DNA of 64,000 nucleotides from Melieria omissa (Eukaryota; Arthropoda; Insecta; Diptera; Ulidiidae). Below the pieces are notes generated by a model. That model saw only the letters and a program-made list of their open reading frames with translations, did not search any database and was not told where the DNA came from. Positions 11,160 to 22,834 of this stretch are shown here, in pieces. Both the position numbers and the translations under genes were made by a program. Where the stretch lies: NCBI GenBank assembly GCA_963971225.1, contig OZ020270.1, positions 69,632,932-69,696,931 of the forward strand, written 5' to 3'. Numbering within the stretch: the first letter of the stretch is position 1; each line of letters begins with the position of its first letter.

Positions 11160-12240
11160 TTAGTCGATTATAGCTTTTAGTTTTAAACTACAGTAAAAAT
11201 AATTGACATTTTTGAAAAATATAAACATTTCGTTTCCTTGTAAATTACAAAGCTCATCTTTTATTAACTTTTTGCAGTTATGACAGTCAAATTTTTCAAT
11301 AGTTTGCATCAATATGAAACCAGAGATATAACGAAGGGAACCATCACTCATATGTTAATTTTTTATAATCCCTAAGGCAGGCCGTAACCCGATAACGGGT
11401 TGTTATGGCCAGTTAACTAAGTAAGTAAGGCATTTGAAGAATTCGCTTTCTCTGCATCAAATATGTCCTTTGATAAGCAAAATTCTTCACCGAACTCTTG
11501 ATTTATAGCATTTTGAGTTTCATTGTCAATTTCAAACAAACTGGTATTATTGTCAATTGTTATAAATGAACATTCGTCAGTTGGTTCACAATTGGAGGTT
11601 CCTGCCGTAAATGCTATTATTTTCATTGAGATCATTTTCGCAAGAATTTGGTCAAACTCAAAAAGTAAAGGATTATTGTTTGTAACTCCTCTTTTTCTTA
11701 CCAAATAAAAAAGATTTTCATGCGGGTCTTGATTAAGTCTTGATAATAAAAGAAAATTGGATTTTTCCGCCCAGATATCTTGTGAAAGAGACAAAACGGA
11801 AGTAATTGATAAAACTATACCATTCAAACAGTATACCGTTTTAGGATACTGACAACTTTTGACATAGTATTTCATTTCCTTCAAATAATTTTGGATATTG
11901 TTATTCTCACGAAGAGCTGATCGGAAAGGATTTTTATCAAAAAGAACATGGCTATTCAAACAATCAAAAAGTCTGTTTATTTTTCAATAAATATAGCTGT
12001 GGACAAAGCTTTCTCTTTGCAATCATTATAACAGCCATTTTCAACCAACGATTTTATGGCTGCGGATACAGTATTGCTAAATATTTGAGTTGCGTATTTA
12101 GCCTTTATTTTTTTAAATGAATTAGGATGAATATGCTTTGTTGTCAATTTGCGACAAATGCGGGTTGAATTGTTTTTATCCAATTCATATAACCTTCAAA
12201 TAATCGACGAAGAAATATGTTCATCAGTCGAAGTTTCATC
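11160..12240 (-). pseudogene. P-element/THAP9-like transposase remnant
   Basis: Three minus-strand pieces, read from high to low coordinate, follow the C-terminal half of P-type transposases: a KLTTKHIHPNSFKKIKAKYA block (12183-11977), then SRLNQDPHENLFYLVRKRG with NNNP (11959-11417, the QDP-E-F motif typical of P and THAP9), then SDGSLRYISGFI with a Cys pair CHNC (11351-11160). A stop or frameshift lies between the first two pieces, and a 46-bp RTE fragment splits the last two. No THAP finger or TIR could be found. It is a decayed copy, not a domesticated gene. Confidence 0.8.
11380..11425 (+). mobile_element. 46-bp 5'-truncated RTE-type insertion
   Basis: The fragment ends in gtaagtaag, as the RTE element at 44211-45657 does, and shares its ggccagtt word before the tail. 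The 7-bp duplication taaggca flanks it (11373-11379, 11426-11432). It sits in the P-like reading frame, so it is younger than that element. Confidence 0.7.
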
Positions 12241-12721
12241 ATCAGCAAATTTGTCGAAGCGAAAGCGATCGTCAACGAAAAAAGTTATGCACACAAAAAT
12301 AAGCGCGAACAAGTGAAATTGTGTTGTTGGCTTTTTTGGTGGTTGATTATTTCTTTGCCTGTGAAGGCAACGCACACAATTTTGCGAATATTTTCGGCTA
12401 GCCGAAATGCGTATGGGACCTGCTGCGCTGAGAGCAAGGCGAATAACAGCAGCAGTAACATCATCACAGCGCACAATTGATGTGCGACCAATGATGTTAA
12501 CTTGATTTTTGGAAAATCCCTACGCGACTTGAAAAAAAATCCCTGCTTTTCCCTACGCTGTCCAGCAATTTTCCCTACGAAATTCCCTACACTCATTTTC
12601 CAGGTATTTTGTAATATTAAAGGTTTTTTAAATTTTTTGTGAATAAAAGTCGCAAAAGTAAAAACCATAACATTTATTAACTCTTCTTTTAATTCATTTG
12701 GAACATGAAAACAACAAAACA

Positions 12722-12862
12722 AAGTTGTGCTTTGTACTGAGATACAATTTAAAACATGGAAACATAACAACATAAAAAATTGTGCTTTGCACTGAGATAC
12801 CATTTAAAACATGGAAGCATAACCACATAAAAAATTGTGCTTTGCACTGAGATACCATTTCA
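12722..12862 (+). repeat. 55-bp tandem repeat, about 2.6 copies
   Basis: Units start ttgtgctttg-actgagata at 12724, 12779 and 12835. The first two are nearly complete and the third is cut after about 30 bp. The array is internal to the 12489-13306 hAT element. Confidence 0.85.
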
Positions 12863-13008
12863 TCACATTAAAAAAAATCAGTACAAAAATTACACTCAGT
12901 CATACAACTCAGTGTATGCCATTTTCTTAAAGTGTTGTTCTTTACATTGAAAATTTACACAGGTTATATCTTCGTCTTGTAAGTAAGAGCGAATTATACA
13001 AATTGAAG

Positions 13009-13185
13009 TCAAATTTTCATGGCTTGATGTGTTCCTTTTTTGTTCGAAAATATTCTTTCAGAGTCTGCATTAGAATGTGGTAGTGCCGAAACATATTTGG
13101 ACGGCTTTGACAAATTGGGAAACATTTTTTGATAGTTAAAATTTTTAGTTTGACTGATTCGACTCCAAAATTTTCCATAACCAGG
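13009..13185 (-). pseudogene. hAT dimerisation-domain fragment
   Basis: The minus strand reads SALPHSNADSERIFS, the characteristic core of the hAT C-terminal domain, followed by a short unrelated end. The rest of the transposase is missing, so the host element is non-autonomous. Confidence 0.75.
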
Positions 13186-13477
13186 GTTGTTTGAAAATTC
13201 CCTACATTTAGTGAATTTGAAAAAATCTGTCCTTTTTTCCCTACGCACACAATTTTCGCTAAAATTCCCTACATGTAGGGAATTTTCCCTACAGTTAACA
13301 TCACTGTGTGCGACTGACCACATCAACATAAAGCAAATTATGAAAGCTTACTTCGAATTGAGAAGTTTGCCGAACTCATCGCGAATATGTTCGAATAGCC
13401 GAAGTGCGTATGGGATCTACTACGCTGGTACGCAAATTTGTGCGAGTTGACACCTCTATGTGTTTATTTGCTTAGTG

Positions 13478-14964
13478 CTTCAACGCGACCACACTGTTGA
13501 ACCTTAACAGCCAATCACTGACCCACCCCTGTCGGACCTCAGACAACTGGTTCCCAAAATTTGTGGGTTGTTCAACTGGTTTTTTGTAAGTAAATTTAAG
13601 AATTAAGTGTCCAAGTGACTATCAGCGACGCCACGTTAAAAGGGTAAGTTTTCTCCAAGGAAACGAGTCGGTTCTGAAGTCAGCTATGACTGACAAGGGA
13701 CCAGTTGAAAAACTATATTTGAACCAGTCCGATTTCCTACAGGGCCATGACACCTCACACAGATTGTGTATGTGAAATGCAAAAAATGGTCAACAAATTC
13801 GCTTCCCCTGCCAGTTTCGTATCACCAAAAAGTATGAAACATAAAGAGTGTGCATCTCAAGCATACAAGCAAAAATTTGAATGCGGGTGCTGATATCGCC
13901 ACCCGTCTTCTGGATGCGGGGGGGGTAGACAACAAGAGGAAACACTTGAAATGACAGCACAATGCTCTGAGCGCAAATCATAGAAACACGAATGCCGCGT
14001 CTGTGCTCACTCGTTCATTCTCGCTCAATTGTCCGAAGAGGAGGAATACGATGTGCTGTTGTTCTTGTTGTTGCGCTGGCGAAAAGCTGAAATTGTAAAA
14101 CGATTTATATTTTCTGGCTGGCTTTTGTTCTTCTTCTATAAGCCTGCACAGCGTCGCATATTGCTCCTGAACTCACTGCCGATTGTAGTGTGCGCAAAAT
14201 CATAGAAAAGTAAATAAAATATGGCTGGCATGGCGACCTATATCGCTATAGGCAATTAAAAAATAAATAATAAGTAATCAATAAAAATGGAATTGGAAAG
14301 AAAAGAAAACGTCTTTATTACCCGTAATAATTTTCCGTCTCGTTCTTTGGAACTTTTCTTACGGCCCACATATAATGCTTGTTTAAAAGAACTAAAATAA
14401 GAAAATCTAATATTGTAAATTTATGATCACATCATTCGCCATGGAATCATTCAGGTGTAGAACATTTAAACTATTTTTAAACGTAGGCATGCCGTAATAC
14501 AATTTTCTTATGACAAAATACTTGTCTTATTATTTCTTTATTTAGTGCTTTAGTAGTGCTTTCGCCCTATTGAAAGTCAATAAACCTATTAAATTATGTT
14601 TTTCCATACAATCTTCTAACCCTCCGTTAGATTTCGATAAAAAAAAATTAAAACACGCGTCTAATTATTTTTAATTTCAAGTGTTTCACGAATTTGGAAG
14701 TCAATATGCCTATCAGTTCATTTTTTTCGTAGTTTTCCCATATTCTCAAAATTGTAATCAAGCATGTGAAAATATAAACAAATAATTTTACTTCGAACTC
14801 GCGCTTCGACGAACAAGATCGCAAACTGTTGAGCGCGAGCAAATTTCCCGCAAGTTATGCCTCCGCTCATCTCTTCCCGCCCGCATCAAGATACACGCTT
14901 GACAAATTTTTGAAGATGCGTATTCTTTATATTCTATATTCTTTGGTATCACGTTATCACTGGT
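13478..14964. other. Unassigned DNA, no gene recognised
   Basis: About 1.5 kb with only short reading frames and no TIR or LTR ends that I could match. A G run (13918-13925) and a few splice-like words (gtaagta at 13587) are present but do not support a gene model. Confidence 0.5.
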
Positions 14965-15085
14965 GTGAAGGCAACGCACACAATTTTGCGAATATTTTCG
15001 AATAGCCGAAGTGCGTATGGGACAAAGGTCGGCAAAATTGACAATGAGATGGTGTTAGTGAGCGCAGTGTAATTTCTCTCCACTA

Positions 15086-16006
15086 CACAGTGATTCGACT
15101 CCATACAACCGCGGGACAAAATTAGAAGGAGTGGTCCGTTCTTAATGAAATTTGGTATACTAGTTAAACATGGTCTGCTGAATTGAAATCTCCATTTGGT
15201 TTTTCTTAAACTGTTGTAATTTGGCTATGCCTGAGACTTAAATTTGCAAATTTCGTTATTTTTGGAGAGCTATAGCACCAAGTGTGTTGGCTAGATTTTT
15301 CAGATTTTACATTTAATCGGAAACGTCAACATTGATTATTCCAAAGAGTAACAGAAATTTTCTTAGAACCCTCTGGTTTTGCAATAAAAACGATAACTAT
15401 AGATGTATATTTTGCATTTTTGCAGATTTTATAATTTAGGCATAAATTAAATAAAATTTGTCGAAAAATACGTTTTCCAATTGAATTATTTTCTGAGATC
15501 CGAAGATATGGGAAAGATGTAATTACATTATCCGACAAAGAAAGAATGCTTCTTGAAATAAAAAAAATTCAGGAACATACTTTCACACACTTTTAAGATA
15601 TTTTATTCTAAGTTTTGCCAATTTTCAGATTTTTAATTTAGAAAAATATTTTGAATTAAAAGTGAAGTAAACGCCTCAGCTTGGCAAATTGTGAGAAAAC
15701 ATTAAAACCGAAAATGGCCACATCATTTCTTATTCTATATTGAAAGATTAAGCAACTCCTAGGTAACCATTTATTTTTACAATTTTTTTTACTCAATAGA
15801 CTAAAAAACAAAAAATATGAGTTCCAATTTTTTTGAGAAAAAAGTTTCAACTTTGAGTCGCTTTTGCACAGACACTAATTGATTTTTTGCACAGATTTTT
15901 TGGGGTTTTCTTAGTTGGAGTTTTTTCTTTCAAATGACATCAAAATCGTTAAATTCTGAGACCATAAATTTTTTGAATTTTGTCTATGGAACGAATCACT
16001 GTGCAC
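15086..16006. mobile_element. TIR element, about 0.92 kb, unclassified
   Basis: The left end cagtgattcgactccata and the right end (cagtgattcgttccatagac read inverted) are similar, but no perfect TSD is visible. The interior is AT-rich with no recognisable protein. A related end occurs at 1128-1178. Confidence 0.6.
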
Positions 16007-16086
16007 TGTGTAAATTATACCTGAACAACGGCTGATTGAGAAAGCGTACATTGTACGAGTGCTGAGCGTACTGCTCATAAGTGTAA

Positions 16087-16860
16087 TGGTCAAACTCCAT
16101 AAAGCGCGTTTCAAGCGTATCGTCGTTTTTCGCGTTTCCCGCGTTGCGAGAAAAAGTAGAATCAGTGTATTTGTATGAAGCAAACTGCATGACTTGACGT
16201 CGATAAGCCCGAAACGCATCAAAAGTTGAACTATTTTCAACTTTCTCTCGCGTTTCTCGCTTTACGACGTCAAGCAGCTGACAGAGCTCCTAAAGATGTC
16301 ATACATTATGTGGTTAAATGGTAATACCGATAACAAACTTGTGTTATCGCAAAAGTCGAATGCATTTATTTTGCACGAAAGCTATTAAATACATTTAAGA
16401 AACATTTGAAATCCAACATTTTAACATCAAATGTGGAGAAATCCTTAAAAATTATCATAATTCCTTGACAGACGAAACTTAGTCTTCGCTGTATTGGAAA
16501 TTCTTATTCGGTGTATATCGAATTTTGCTCATTCCTGTGAGATTAATTGCTACAAATTGAATTCAACTGAATCTTTTTTTTATTTTTTGCAATGCTCGAT
16601 ATGCATTTGTTGTGTTTAAAATGAAATCAGTAAATTCTATAAAGCCTATAACGTCGTATAGCAATTTCATTTCGTTCTTTTTCACAATTCACAACGAAAT
16701 CAATCAGCAGTTTCACAACTAAAACTTAGCATCAGCTGACGTAAGAAGAAGAAGCTGACGCGTGAAACGCGTGTTATGGAGTATACAACATTGCAACGCG
16801 AGAAACGCCATAACGCGACAAACCCTGAACGCCTGAAACGCGCTTTATGGAGTTTGACCA
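16087..16860. mobile_element. MITE with actccataaagcgcg ends, copy 1
   Basis: TIRs tggtcaaactccataaagcg bracket 774 bp with the 3-bp TSD TAA (16084-16086, 16861-16863), as in PIF/Harbinger-type MITEs. The words actccataa and gcgtttc recur further inside each end, giving compound ends. Copy 2 in inverted orientation lies at 33681-34807. There is no coding capacity. Confidence 0.88.
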
Positions 16861-17121
16861 TAAGCTTTGCCGACCACTGGTATGGGACCTGCTGCGCTGA
16901 TAGCAAGTCGCATAACAGCAGCAGTAGCATCATCACAGCGCACAGTTGATGTGCAACTGACCACATCAACATAAAGCAAATTAATTAAAGCTGAGTTCGA
17001 ATTCAGAAGTTTGCCGAAGTCATCGCGAATATGTTCGAATAGCCGAAGTGCGTATGGAACCTACTACGCTGGTACGCAAATTTGTGCGAGTTGACATCTC
17101 TATGTGTTTATTTGCTTAGTG

Positions 17122-17927
17122 ATAGAACTTTGGCCAAGCTTTCAAACTTATAATTTACGAATGTTTTACACGAGTGCAAAAATAGGGCGTTCCCCCAACA
17201 GGCTAAAAAATTTGCGCACTTTACATGGTGTACGACTTAACGCGTTAGAGGGAATAACCTCAATGTTTAGAATTTCATATCCTTATCTATAAATTCCAGA
17301 TACTATCACTAATCAAAACTTTGGTTTGTATGGGAGGTCGACGTGTCCGTTTTCCAATTCTTTTCATTTTTTTTTTATGCTTTCATAAAAAACTGTGGCA
17401 ACGCTGTGACAAGTGCAAGTATTTTTTCTGGTCGTGTTCTTGGCTACTTTTTTAATTTACAAAAGCCTAGACCAAAGCTTGTGACAACTCGAGATTTTGT
17501 GTCAGGGATCCTGCCCTACGTCTGGAACATATTGTACTGATCGAGTGCTGGGTCTTCTGTCAACCCTAACTCTTCACGAGCAAGGAACCTGCTGTGCTGG
17601 ACTGCTGCGTTTTGTGCTATGTTGCTGTTGTTGCGATTAGTGCTGTGTTGCTGTTGTTGCGGTTTGCGCTGTGTTGCCTTCTATCTGACTTTCGCGGCTG
17701 CGTGGGCGCATAAGCATGTGGCCACTGCAGTTGCTTGGCAGCACTACCTAGCTGTAAAAACGAGAAGCCGGACTTGGCAGGACTGACGAGCTGTCAGAAG
17801 TTTCTAGCAGCGTCATTCATTCGATTTTCAAATTACACAGCAAACGGTCGCTTGCAGAATCATTCATTTTGTTATGTTAAGTTTTGTTTTGTTGAATAAA
17901 AGAGAAGCAAGTTAGCAGCCACAAGCA
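17122..17927 (+). other. Unassigned region, possible 5' part of the CR1-group element
   Basis: No recognisable gene. The stretch 17535-17927 joins directly to 21667 once the gypsy element and one TSD are removed, so it may be the 5' untranslated region of the CR1-group element whose ORF1 starts at 21780. It contains a repeated ttgctgttgttgcg word at 17620-17665. The assignment is inference. Confidence 0.35.
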
Positions 17928-18140
17928 TGTAGGGCTAGTTGCCTCTAACGAAATGAAACGCGAGCTTGCACGTTGTAAAAACTTATCTTTTATTATAAAA
18001 TGATGCAAAAGGAATAACGGTTGCCGGCGCGACTGCCGCGCACGGCCTACTACGATAGAAACATTTCGTTGTGTTTAAATTTGCTGAGTTGCTGACAGAC
18101 AGCATTGCCAGCATTACATTTAGAGGGCATTGCCGCCACA
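17928..18140 (-). repeat. 3' LTR of the CsRn1-like element
   Basis: Direct copy of 21448-21662. The polypurine tract lies at 18141-18160 on the minus strand, directly next to it. Confidence 0.93.
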
Positions 18141-18299
18141 GGTACCCCCTTCTCAGAGAGTTAGCCGGTGAAGGCGGCGAACGATACCGATTTGTGTGGT
18201 TTTCTGGTTTTCAGGTGTCCCATAGGAGCAGATCCAATTGGCGTAGAGCGCTGATGCTACTGTTCTTGCTTCCATGTCTTCCAGCGGCACTGCAACAGG

Positions 18300-20159
18300 C
18301 TACCTGGAAAAACGGTCAATTATAGTTAGGCAATACCTTAATTTGTTGACGGCTGGAAGGTAAATCAGGTCTATGTGTATGTGGTCGAAGCGATTATCGG
18401 GGATGCTAATGTGCTCAGGTATGAGTCGATTATGCCGGCTGACTTTGGACTTCTGACAGGCGATGCATTCACGACACCATTGTAGTGCGTCCTTCTTGAT
18501 ACCGGGCCACACGAACTTTTCTTTGAGATGACGAGCTGTTTCGCGGCCACTTGGGTGTGAAGAGCTGTACACTATGTTGAATGCTTGCCGCCGGAGGCTT
18601 GTCGGAACATACGGTCGCACGCGGCCAGGCGAAATGTCGCAGTAAACATGACAGTCTTGTATTGCCAGCTGCTGCAGTTTAAGTGAAGTGTCTTGCTTGA
18701 CTTCAGCGAGCTGGTTGTAGTCCTGTTGGGCTGATTGGATGGTAGCGAATGGTAGACTCGTCGGCATACAAATTTCATTAATGCGCGAAAGCGCATCGGC
18801 TGCTGCGTTCTCTTCACCTTTAACGTGGATAATTTCGGCGTCGAATTGCGAAATGTAGTCCAGCTGCCTTAGCTGTCTCGAGGAGGCTTTGTCAGCTCGC
18901 TGGGAGAAGGCGTAGATGAGAGGACGGTGGTCGGTTTTAATGACAAATTTGCGGCCTTCCAGGTGATGCCGAAAAAACTTTATAGCAGCAAAGACAGCGA
19001 GCAGCTCACGGTCATAAGTACTATATCGTTGTTCAGCTTGGCTCAATTTACGTGAGAAAAATCCCACCGGTCTCCAGACGTTATCTTGCAACTGTTCAAG
19101 GGATGCGCCAATTGCAAAGTCCGATGCGTCGGTGGAGAGGGCCAAGGGTGCTGTTGGTGCGATGAATGCGTTCCTGGTGGCAGTGGCGATGATATTTTTA
19201 CAATCCGCAAAGGCCTTTTCTGCAACAGGTATCCATTCTATCCTCCGCTTGTCCTTCTTCTTGGCGTTCTTCAAATATTCATTAAGCGGGGCCTGAGTCG
19301 CTGCTGCTTGTGGGATGCAACGACGGAAATAATTTAGCATACCCAAGAATCGCCTGAGATCGGCGATAGTCTCGGGCTTTGGATACGACACGATGGCATC
19401 TACTTTGTCAGCAGGAGGCTAGTACTCATGTTGGTTGACAGTGTAGCCCAGGTACACTAGTTCGGTTTTGCCAAATCTGCACTTCGCGAGAATTTCAAAC
19501 ACGCAGCGGAGATGTTCGGCATGCTCCTCAACGGAATTAGAAAATATGATCAGGTCGTCGATAAAACAGGCGGCGTATGGAAGAGACCGTAAGAGGTTGT
19601 CCATGTGGCGTTGGAACATTTGGGCAGCGTTGCGGAGGCCAGGTGGCATACCCAGGAACTCGAAAAGTCCAAATGGCGTTGTAACTTCGGTCTTTGGAAC
19701 ATCTTCAGGGGCTACTGGTATCTGATGGTACGCCCGGACGAGGTCGATGGTAGAAAAGATGCATTTTCCGTGTAAGCGCTGGAAAATATCCTCACAATGT
19801 GGAACTGGGTAGCGATCAGGAACTGTCTGAGCGTTGAGTCTTCTGTAGTCACCTGTTGACCGCCACCCACCAGACTTCTTGGGCACCATGTGGATGGGGC
19901 TCGCCCATGGACTGCTAGATGGGCGTATGACACCATGATGGAGAAGCAGATCAAAGTCGGCCTTTGCTGCCGATAACTTTTCACCGCATAGCCTCCGAGG
20001 GCGCTCAGCTACTGGCGGCCCGCTCGTTACGATATAATGTTTGATAGAAGTGGGGCTATCCACACGTGGTGCAGAGCTGGGCAGAGAGAGATTCAAGTAC
20101 TCCTTGAGGATGGTTGCAAGCATCGGATGCTGTGAAGGGTCTTCAGCCTTTTGCTCCAC
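18300..20159 (-). pseudogene. CsRn1-like pol: RT, RNase H and truncated integrase
   Basis: RT occupies 20159-19419: [34 protein letters not shown], and the active-site box CFIDDL. A TAG at 19420-19418 interrupts the frame, which then continues (19417-18300) through the connection domain, RNase H (STDASDFAIGA, TYDRELLAVFAAIKFFRHHLEGR, KTDHRPL) and the integrase zinc module (CREC-ACQ). Reading stops just after the first integrase catalytic Asp (HIDLIYLP), at the deletion that brings the polypurine tract close. One nonsense codon plus loss of the integrase core make it inactive. Confidence 0.92.
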
Positions 20160-20629
20160 CGTTGAAACCGTCTGGACATCTATTTTGCACAGCTGCGCTT
20201 GTGTAGAGAGTGTGGTGAGCGGGTCGATGAGACGCTGGCTCTTCAGGTCGATAATGATAGGAAGTCGGCACCTATGATAGCCGTCTTGACATCAGCAATT
20301 GTGAATGCCCATTTAAATGCTCTGCGTAGTCCGAAATTGACTTCGAGGACTTGCTGGCCGTATGTGCGGATCGTAGTGGATTTGGCAGCGGACAGTGTTA
20401 GTTCGTTTACTGAAAGCTTCCTGTTAATGACAGTTTTTGGGATCAATGAAATGGTAGAACCAGAGTCAATAAGGAATTTAAGGTGCGTTTTACGATCGTG
20501 TAGCAATAGGCGGAACTCTTTAGGAGTGCTGGTGGTGCTGTCGCCGGTCGCCTGCACGGGTGACAGCGGCTTTATTTTTCCGACGGTGCAGGTGCAAGTG
20601 GGTGGGGCGACGAACACGGCAACACACAT
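20160..20629 (-). pseudogene. CsRn1-like aspartic protease region
   Basis: The minus strand reads FLIDSGSTISLIP (catalytic Asp in the DSG box) at about 20470-20430 and ends AIIGADFL, the flap-distal motif of retropepsins. A frameshift at about 20243 separates it from the RT frame. The active-site residue is kept although the frame is broken. Confidence 0.85.
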
Positions 20630-21403
20630 TTTTGCGCTTTATCGCCAAACTTGCGATGATAATGACATACTCCGTCATGGGCTGGAGAAGCAGCGCGAGG
20701 ACGTGAGCGCGACCGAAAATTGATGCCTTCTCGGAGCTTTGCAAGGACCTCTTTGTTGACTGCGATGAGCGATGAAAGCGCATCCTTAATTTCGCGTAAG
20801 TCCGCGCTGATGGATGGCGATGGGAGGCGACGAGTACTCTGATCCACGGCCATGACGCCGGTGCCGTTGTCCATAAGCTCATCTGCTGCAGCGGCTAGCT
20901 CATCCAATGACGTGGCTTTGAAGATCTTCAAGAATCGCTGCGTGCTTACTGGTAGCAGCGCCAGCCAACGAATGCGCAGCACGTCTTCAGAAGCCCGCAG
21001 CCGCAGCAGGGACGGGACGGTCTGCGGATTCAGTAAATCGCGTAGTCAGACATGTTTTAATGTGTGTGTACTTATCCGATTTGGGAGGGAACTTCAAAAT
21101 TTCCGAGATCTCGAAAGGCGAATCAGAGTTCAGCGCCGTGATCACCAGATTGTACTTGTTGCTATCTGAAGCAATTCTGCACGCCTGGAACATGGCCTCT
21201 ACCTGGACGAACCATAACTCTGGATTACTTGCCCAAAATGGGGGCAAACGGCAATAATTTACTGCATCAACGTTGTGGGAGTCCAGCGCTGGTGCCGAAT
21301 TTGTTGCGCTCATGGTGGGCTGGCCCAGTTGCTTGGGGCGCGATCCGTTTGTGTTCACGTCTTCATCGTTTGACTTAGGTGGAGGCGAATGTGTGAGCGA
21401 CAT
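20572..21403 (-). pseudogene. CsRn1-like gag remnant
   Basis: An N-terminal part (21403-20987) has the RLPPFWASNPELWF capsid motif of this family, and a second frame (20982-20572) continues with LRIRWLALLP and an LDELAAAADELMD segment, then a zinc-knuckle-like CHYHRKFGDKAQKC. A frameshift or deletion near 20985 separates the two. Gag would form the particle that packages element RNA in the cytoplasm. Confidence 0.85.
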
Positions 21404-21447
21404 TTTTTATAAATTTTAATTAATTGTTCTTAAAACGGGGTCACCAC

Positions 21448-21662
21448 TGTAGGGCTAGTTGCCTCTAACGAAATGAAACGCGAGCTTGCACGTTGTAACA
21501 ACTTCTCTTTTATTATAAAATGATGCAAAAGGAATAACGGTTGCCGGCTCGACTGCCGCGCACGGCCTACTACGATAGAAACATTTCGTTGTGTTCAAAT
21601 TTGCTGAGTTGCTGACAGACAGCATTGCCAGCATTACATTTAGAGAGGGCATTGCCGCCACA
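21448..21662 (-). repeat. 5' LTR of the CsRn1-like element
   Basis: Differs from the 3' LTR copy by a handful of substitutions and a 2-bp length change (gagagg versus gagg near the outer end), so the insertion is moderately old. The minus strand carries the functional orientation. Confidence 0.93.
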
Positions 21663-21779
21663 AGCATTGCTGCAAGGTGTCATCTAGCGTTGGCTAGCAA
21701 CGTTGATTGCTTGCCGGTTACGGGCAGCGTTGCCAGCGCAAATTTTCGACTCATCAGTGTTTACTAGCTCGCAACACAA

Positions 21780-22627
21780 ATGCCACCGACTCCAATGTTG
21801 ACAGCAATCGAAGGTACTCCTAAATTGGTAAGCAGTGGTATAAATACTTTTGGTCAGCAACTTCATGCTCTGGAAGTAAGGCCGAAAGCGAATGGGAAAG
21901 AGGAGTTCAAACAACTAGAGGATTGACTTCGGGAACATACCGACTGTTTGTTTGACAGAATCTCGGCTGAAATAGCTCGTGTAGTAAGCAATTTGGAGAG
22001 CGAAGTAAGCTCTATCAGCGCTAATTTTGTAATGAAATGATGAAAAAAATCACTGTTTGGAGGAACAAATTAATACTCTGCCTGCGCGATGTGATGAGCT
22101 TTCTCAACAGCTAAGCAAAAACAATAATCACTACAGCACGGTTGCCCATTCTTTGGATGCTGTTCTCTTCGGTGTGCCTTTTTTGAAGGAGGAAAATCTC
22201 AAGAGCATCAAGAGCATTTTCAATTTAATTTGTAGCTCTATTGACTTTTTGTCTCCTCAGCTTAAAGATATGTTTCGCATCAAGTCAATATCCAACAACT
22301 CCAATCCTGCGGTCATCATAAAATCCTACACTCCTTACGATGACAATCGGGTGCTGAAGGCTTTTGGCGATTATCGCCGGCAAGCAAAACAAGGAGTCAA
22401 CCTGAGAAATGCTGGAATTTACTCTGACAACAACGTATACATACATGAAAGTATCTCAGCTGATACCCGAAAGGTTTTACATGCCTGTAAGCGCAAGAGA
22501 AGTATCCATAATGTTTACTCTGCGTGGCTCCGTGTATATCAGATTGGAGAAAAACGGAGATGGAATCAAAGTTGATAGCATTGAGGAACTGCGGAAAGTT
22601 ACAAGCGCTGGTGCTCGCGGCGAATGA
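21780..22627 (+). pseudogene. CR1-group ORF1 remnant (coiled coil plus RRM-like region)
   Basis: Starts at ATG 21780. The first 48 codons end at TGA 21925; the frame continues through a heptad-like segment to another stop at 22036, shifts to the frame of 22057-22575 (LFGVPFLKEENLKSI, VIIKSYTPYDD, NAGIYSDNNVYIHESI), and shifts again near 22515 to end VYIRLEKNGDGIKV. This order, coiled coil then a nucleic-acid-binding fold, is the ORF1p pattern of CR1/L2-like elements, which bind element RNA. Confidence 0.75.
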
Positions 22628-22834
22628 TTTCTCTTCTCTTGTCACACTATTTCATTCCTTTCTTTGCACTTTTATTTATAATTCAGATAAATCTAATATA
22701 GTCCACTATTTTATTACCTATTATATTGCTACTTTTTATTTTACTATTCATTCTTCTTCATTGCGTGGGTGTCGGGAAAAATCGCATTCTTGCATTCATT
22801 CCTTTAAAGAACAAGTTTATAATTCAAAGTAGAA

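Larger units (their letters stand above)
12489..13306 (-). mobile_element. Short hAT element with ccctac repeats
   Basis: TIRs caatgatgttaact (left) and, inverted, cagtgatgttaact (right) bracket 818 bp. The 8-bp TSD tgtgcgac is perfect (12481-12488, 13307-13314), and copy B of repeat R shows the unoccupied site. Many ttccctac words crowd both ends, likely subterminal binding repeats. A minus-strand hAT domain remnant lies at 13009-13185. Confidence 0.93.
12361..13477 (+). repeat. Dispersed repeat R, copy A (split by a hAT element)
   Basis: The pieces 12361-12488 and 13315-13477 join into a repeat of about 290 bp that matches copy B (14965-15022 plus 16888-17121). Inside each copy a 40-bp word ending tagccgaagtgcgtatggga occurs twice. 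Both copies end at ttgcttagtg. No coding potential and no clear TIR were seen, so the family is unclassified. Confidence 0.8.
15023..16879. mobile_element. hAT element containing two smaller TIR elements
   Basis: The ends are caaaggtcggcaaa (left) and, inverted, cagtggtcggcaaa (right), a common hAT TIR. The 8-bp TSD gtatggga is perfect (15015-15022, 16880-16887). The 1857 bp are almost filled by a TIR element at 15086-16006 and a MITE at 16087-16860, leaving only short hAT remnants and no transposase. Confidence 0.85.
14965..17121 (+). repeat. Dispersed repeat R, copy B (split by a larger hAT element)
   Basis: The pieces 14965-15022 and 16888-17121 join exactly where copy A is continuous, at the word gtatggga. 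Copy B has no insertion at the tgtgc-ac site that is filled in copy A. The two copies therefore date each other's insertions. Confidence 0.85.
17928..21662 (-). mobile_element. CsRn1-like Ty3/gypsy LTR retrotransposon, defective
   Basis: Direct LTRs at 17928-18140 (213 bp) and 21448-21662 (215 bp) run tgtagggctag to gccgccaca, with the 4-bp TSD agca (17924-17927, 21663-21666). On the minus strand, the sequence next to the 5' LTR (21446-21436) is tggtgaccccg, the tRNA-Trp primer site used by CsRn1-group elements, and a purine-rich agaagggggta precedes the 3' LTR. Gag, protease, RT, RNase H and the beginning of integrase follow in that order. Only 3735 bp remain because most of integrase is deleted. 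Confidence 0.95.
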
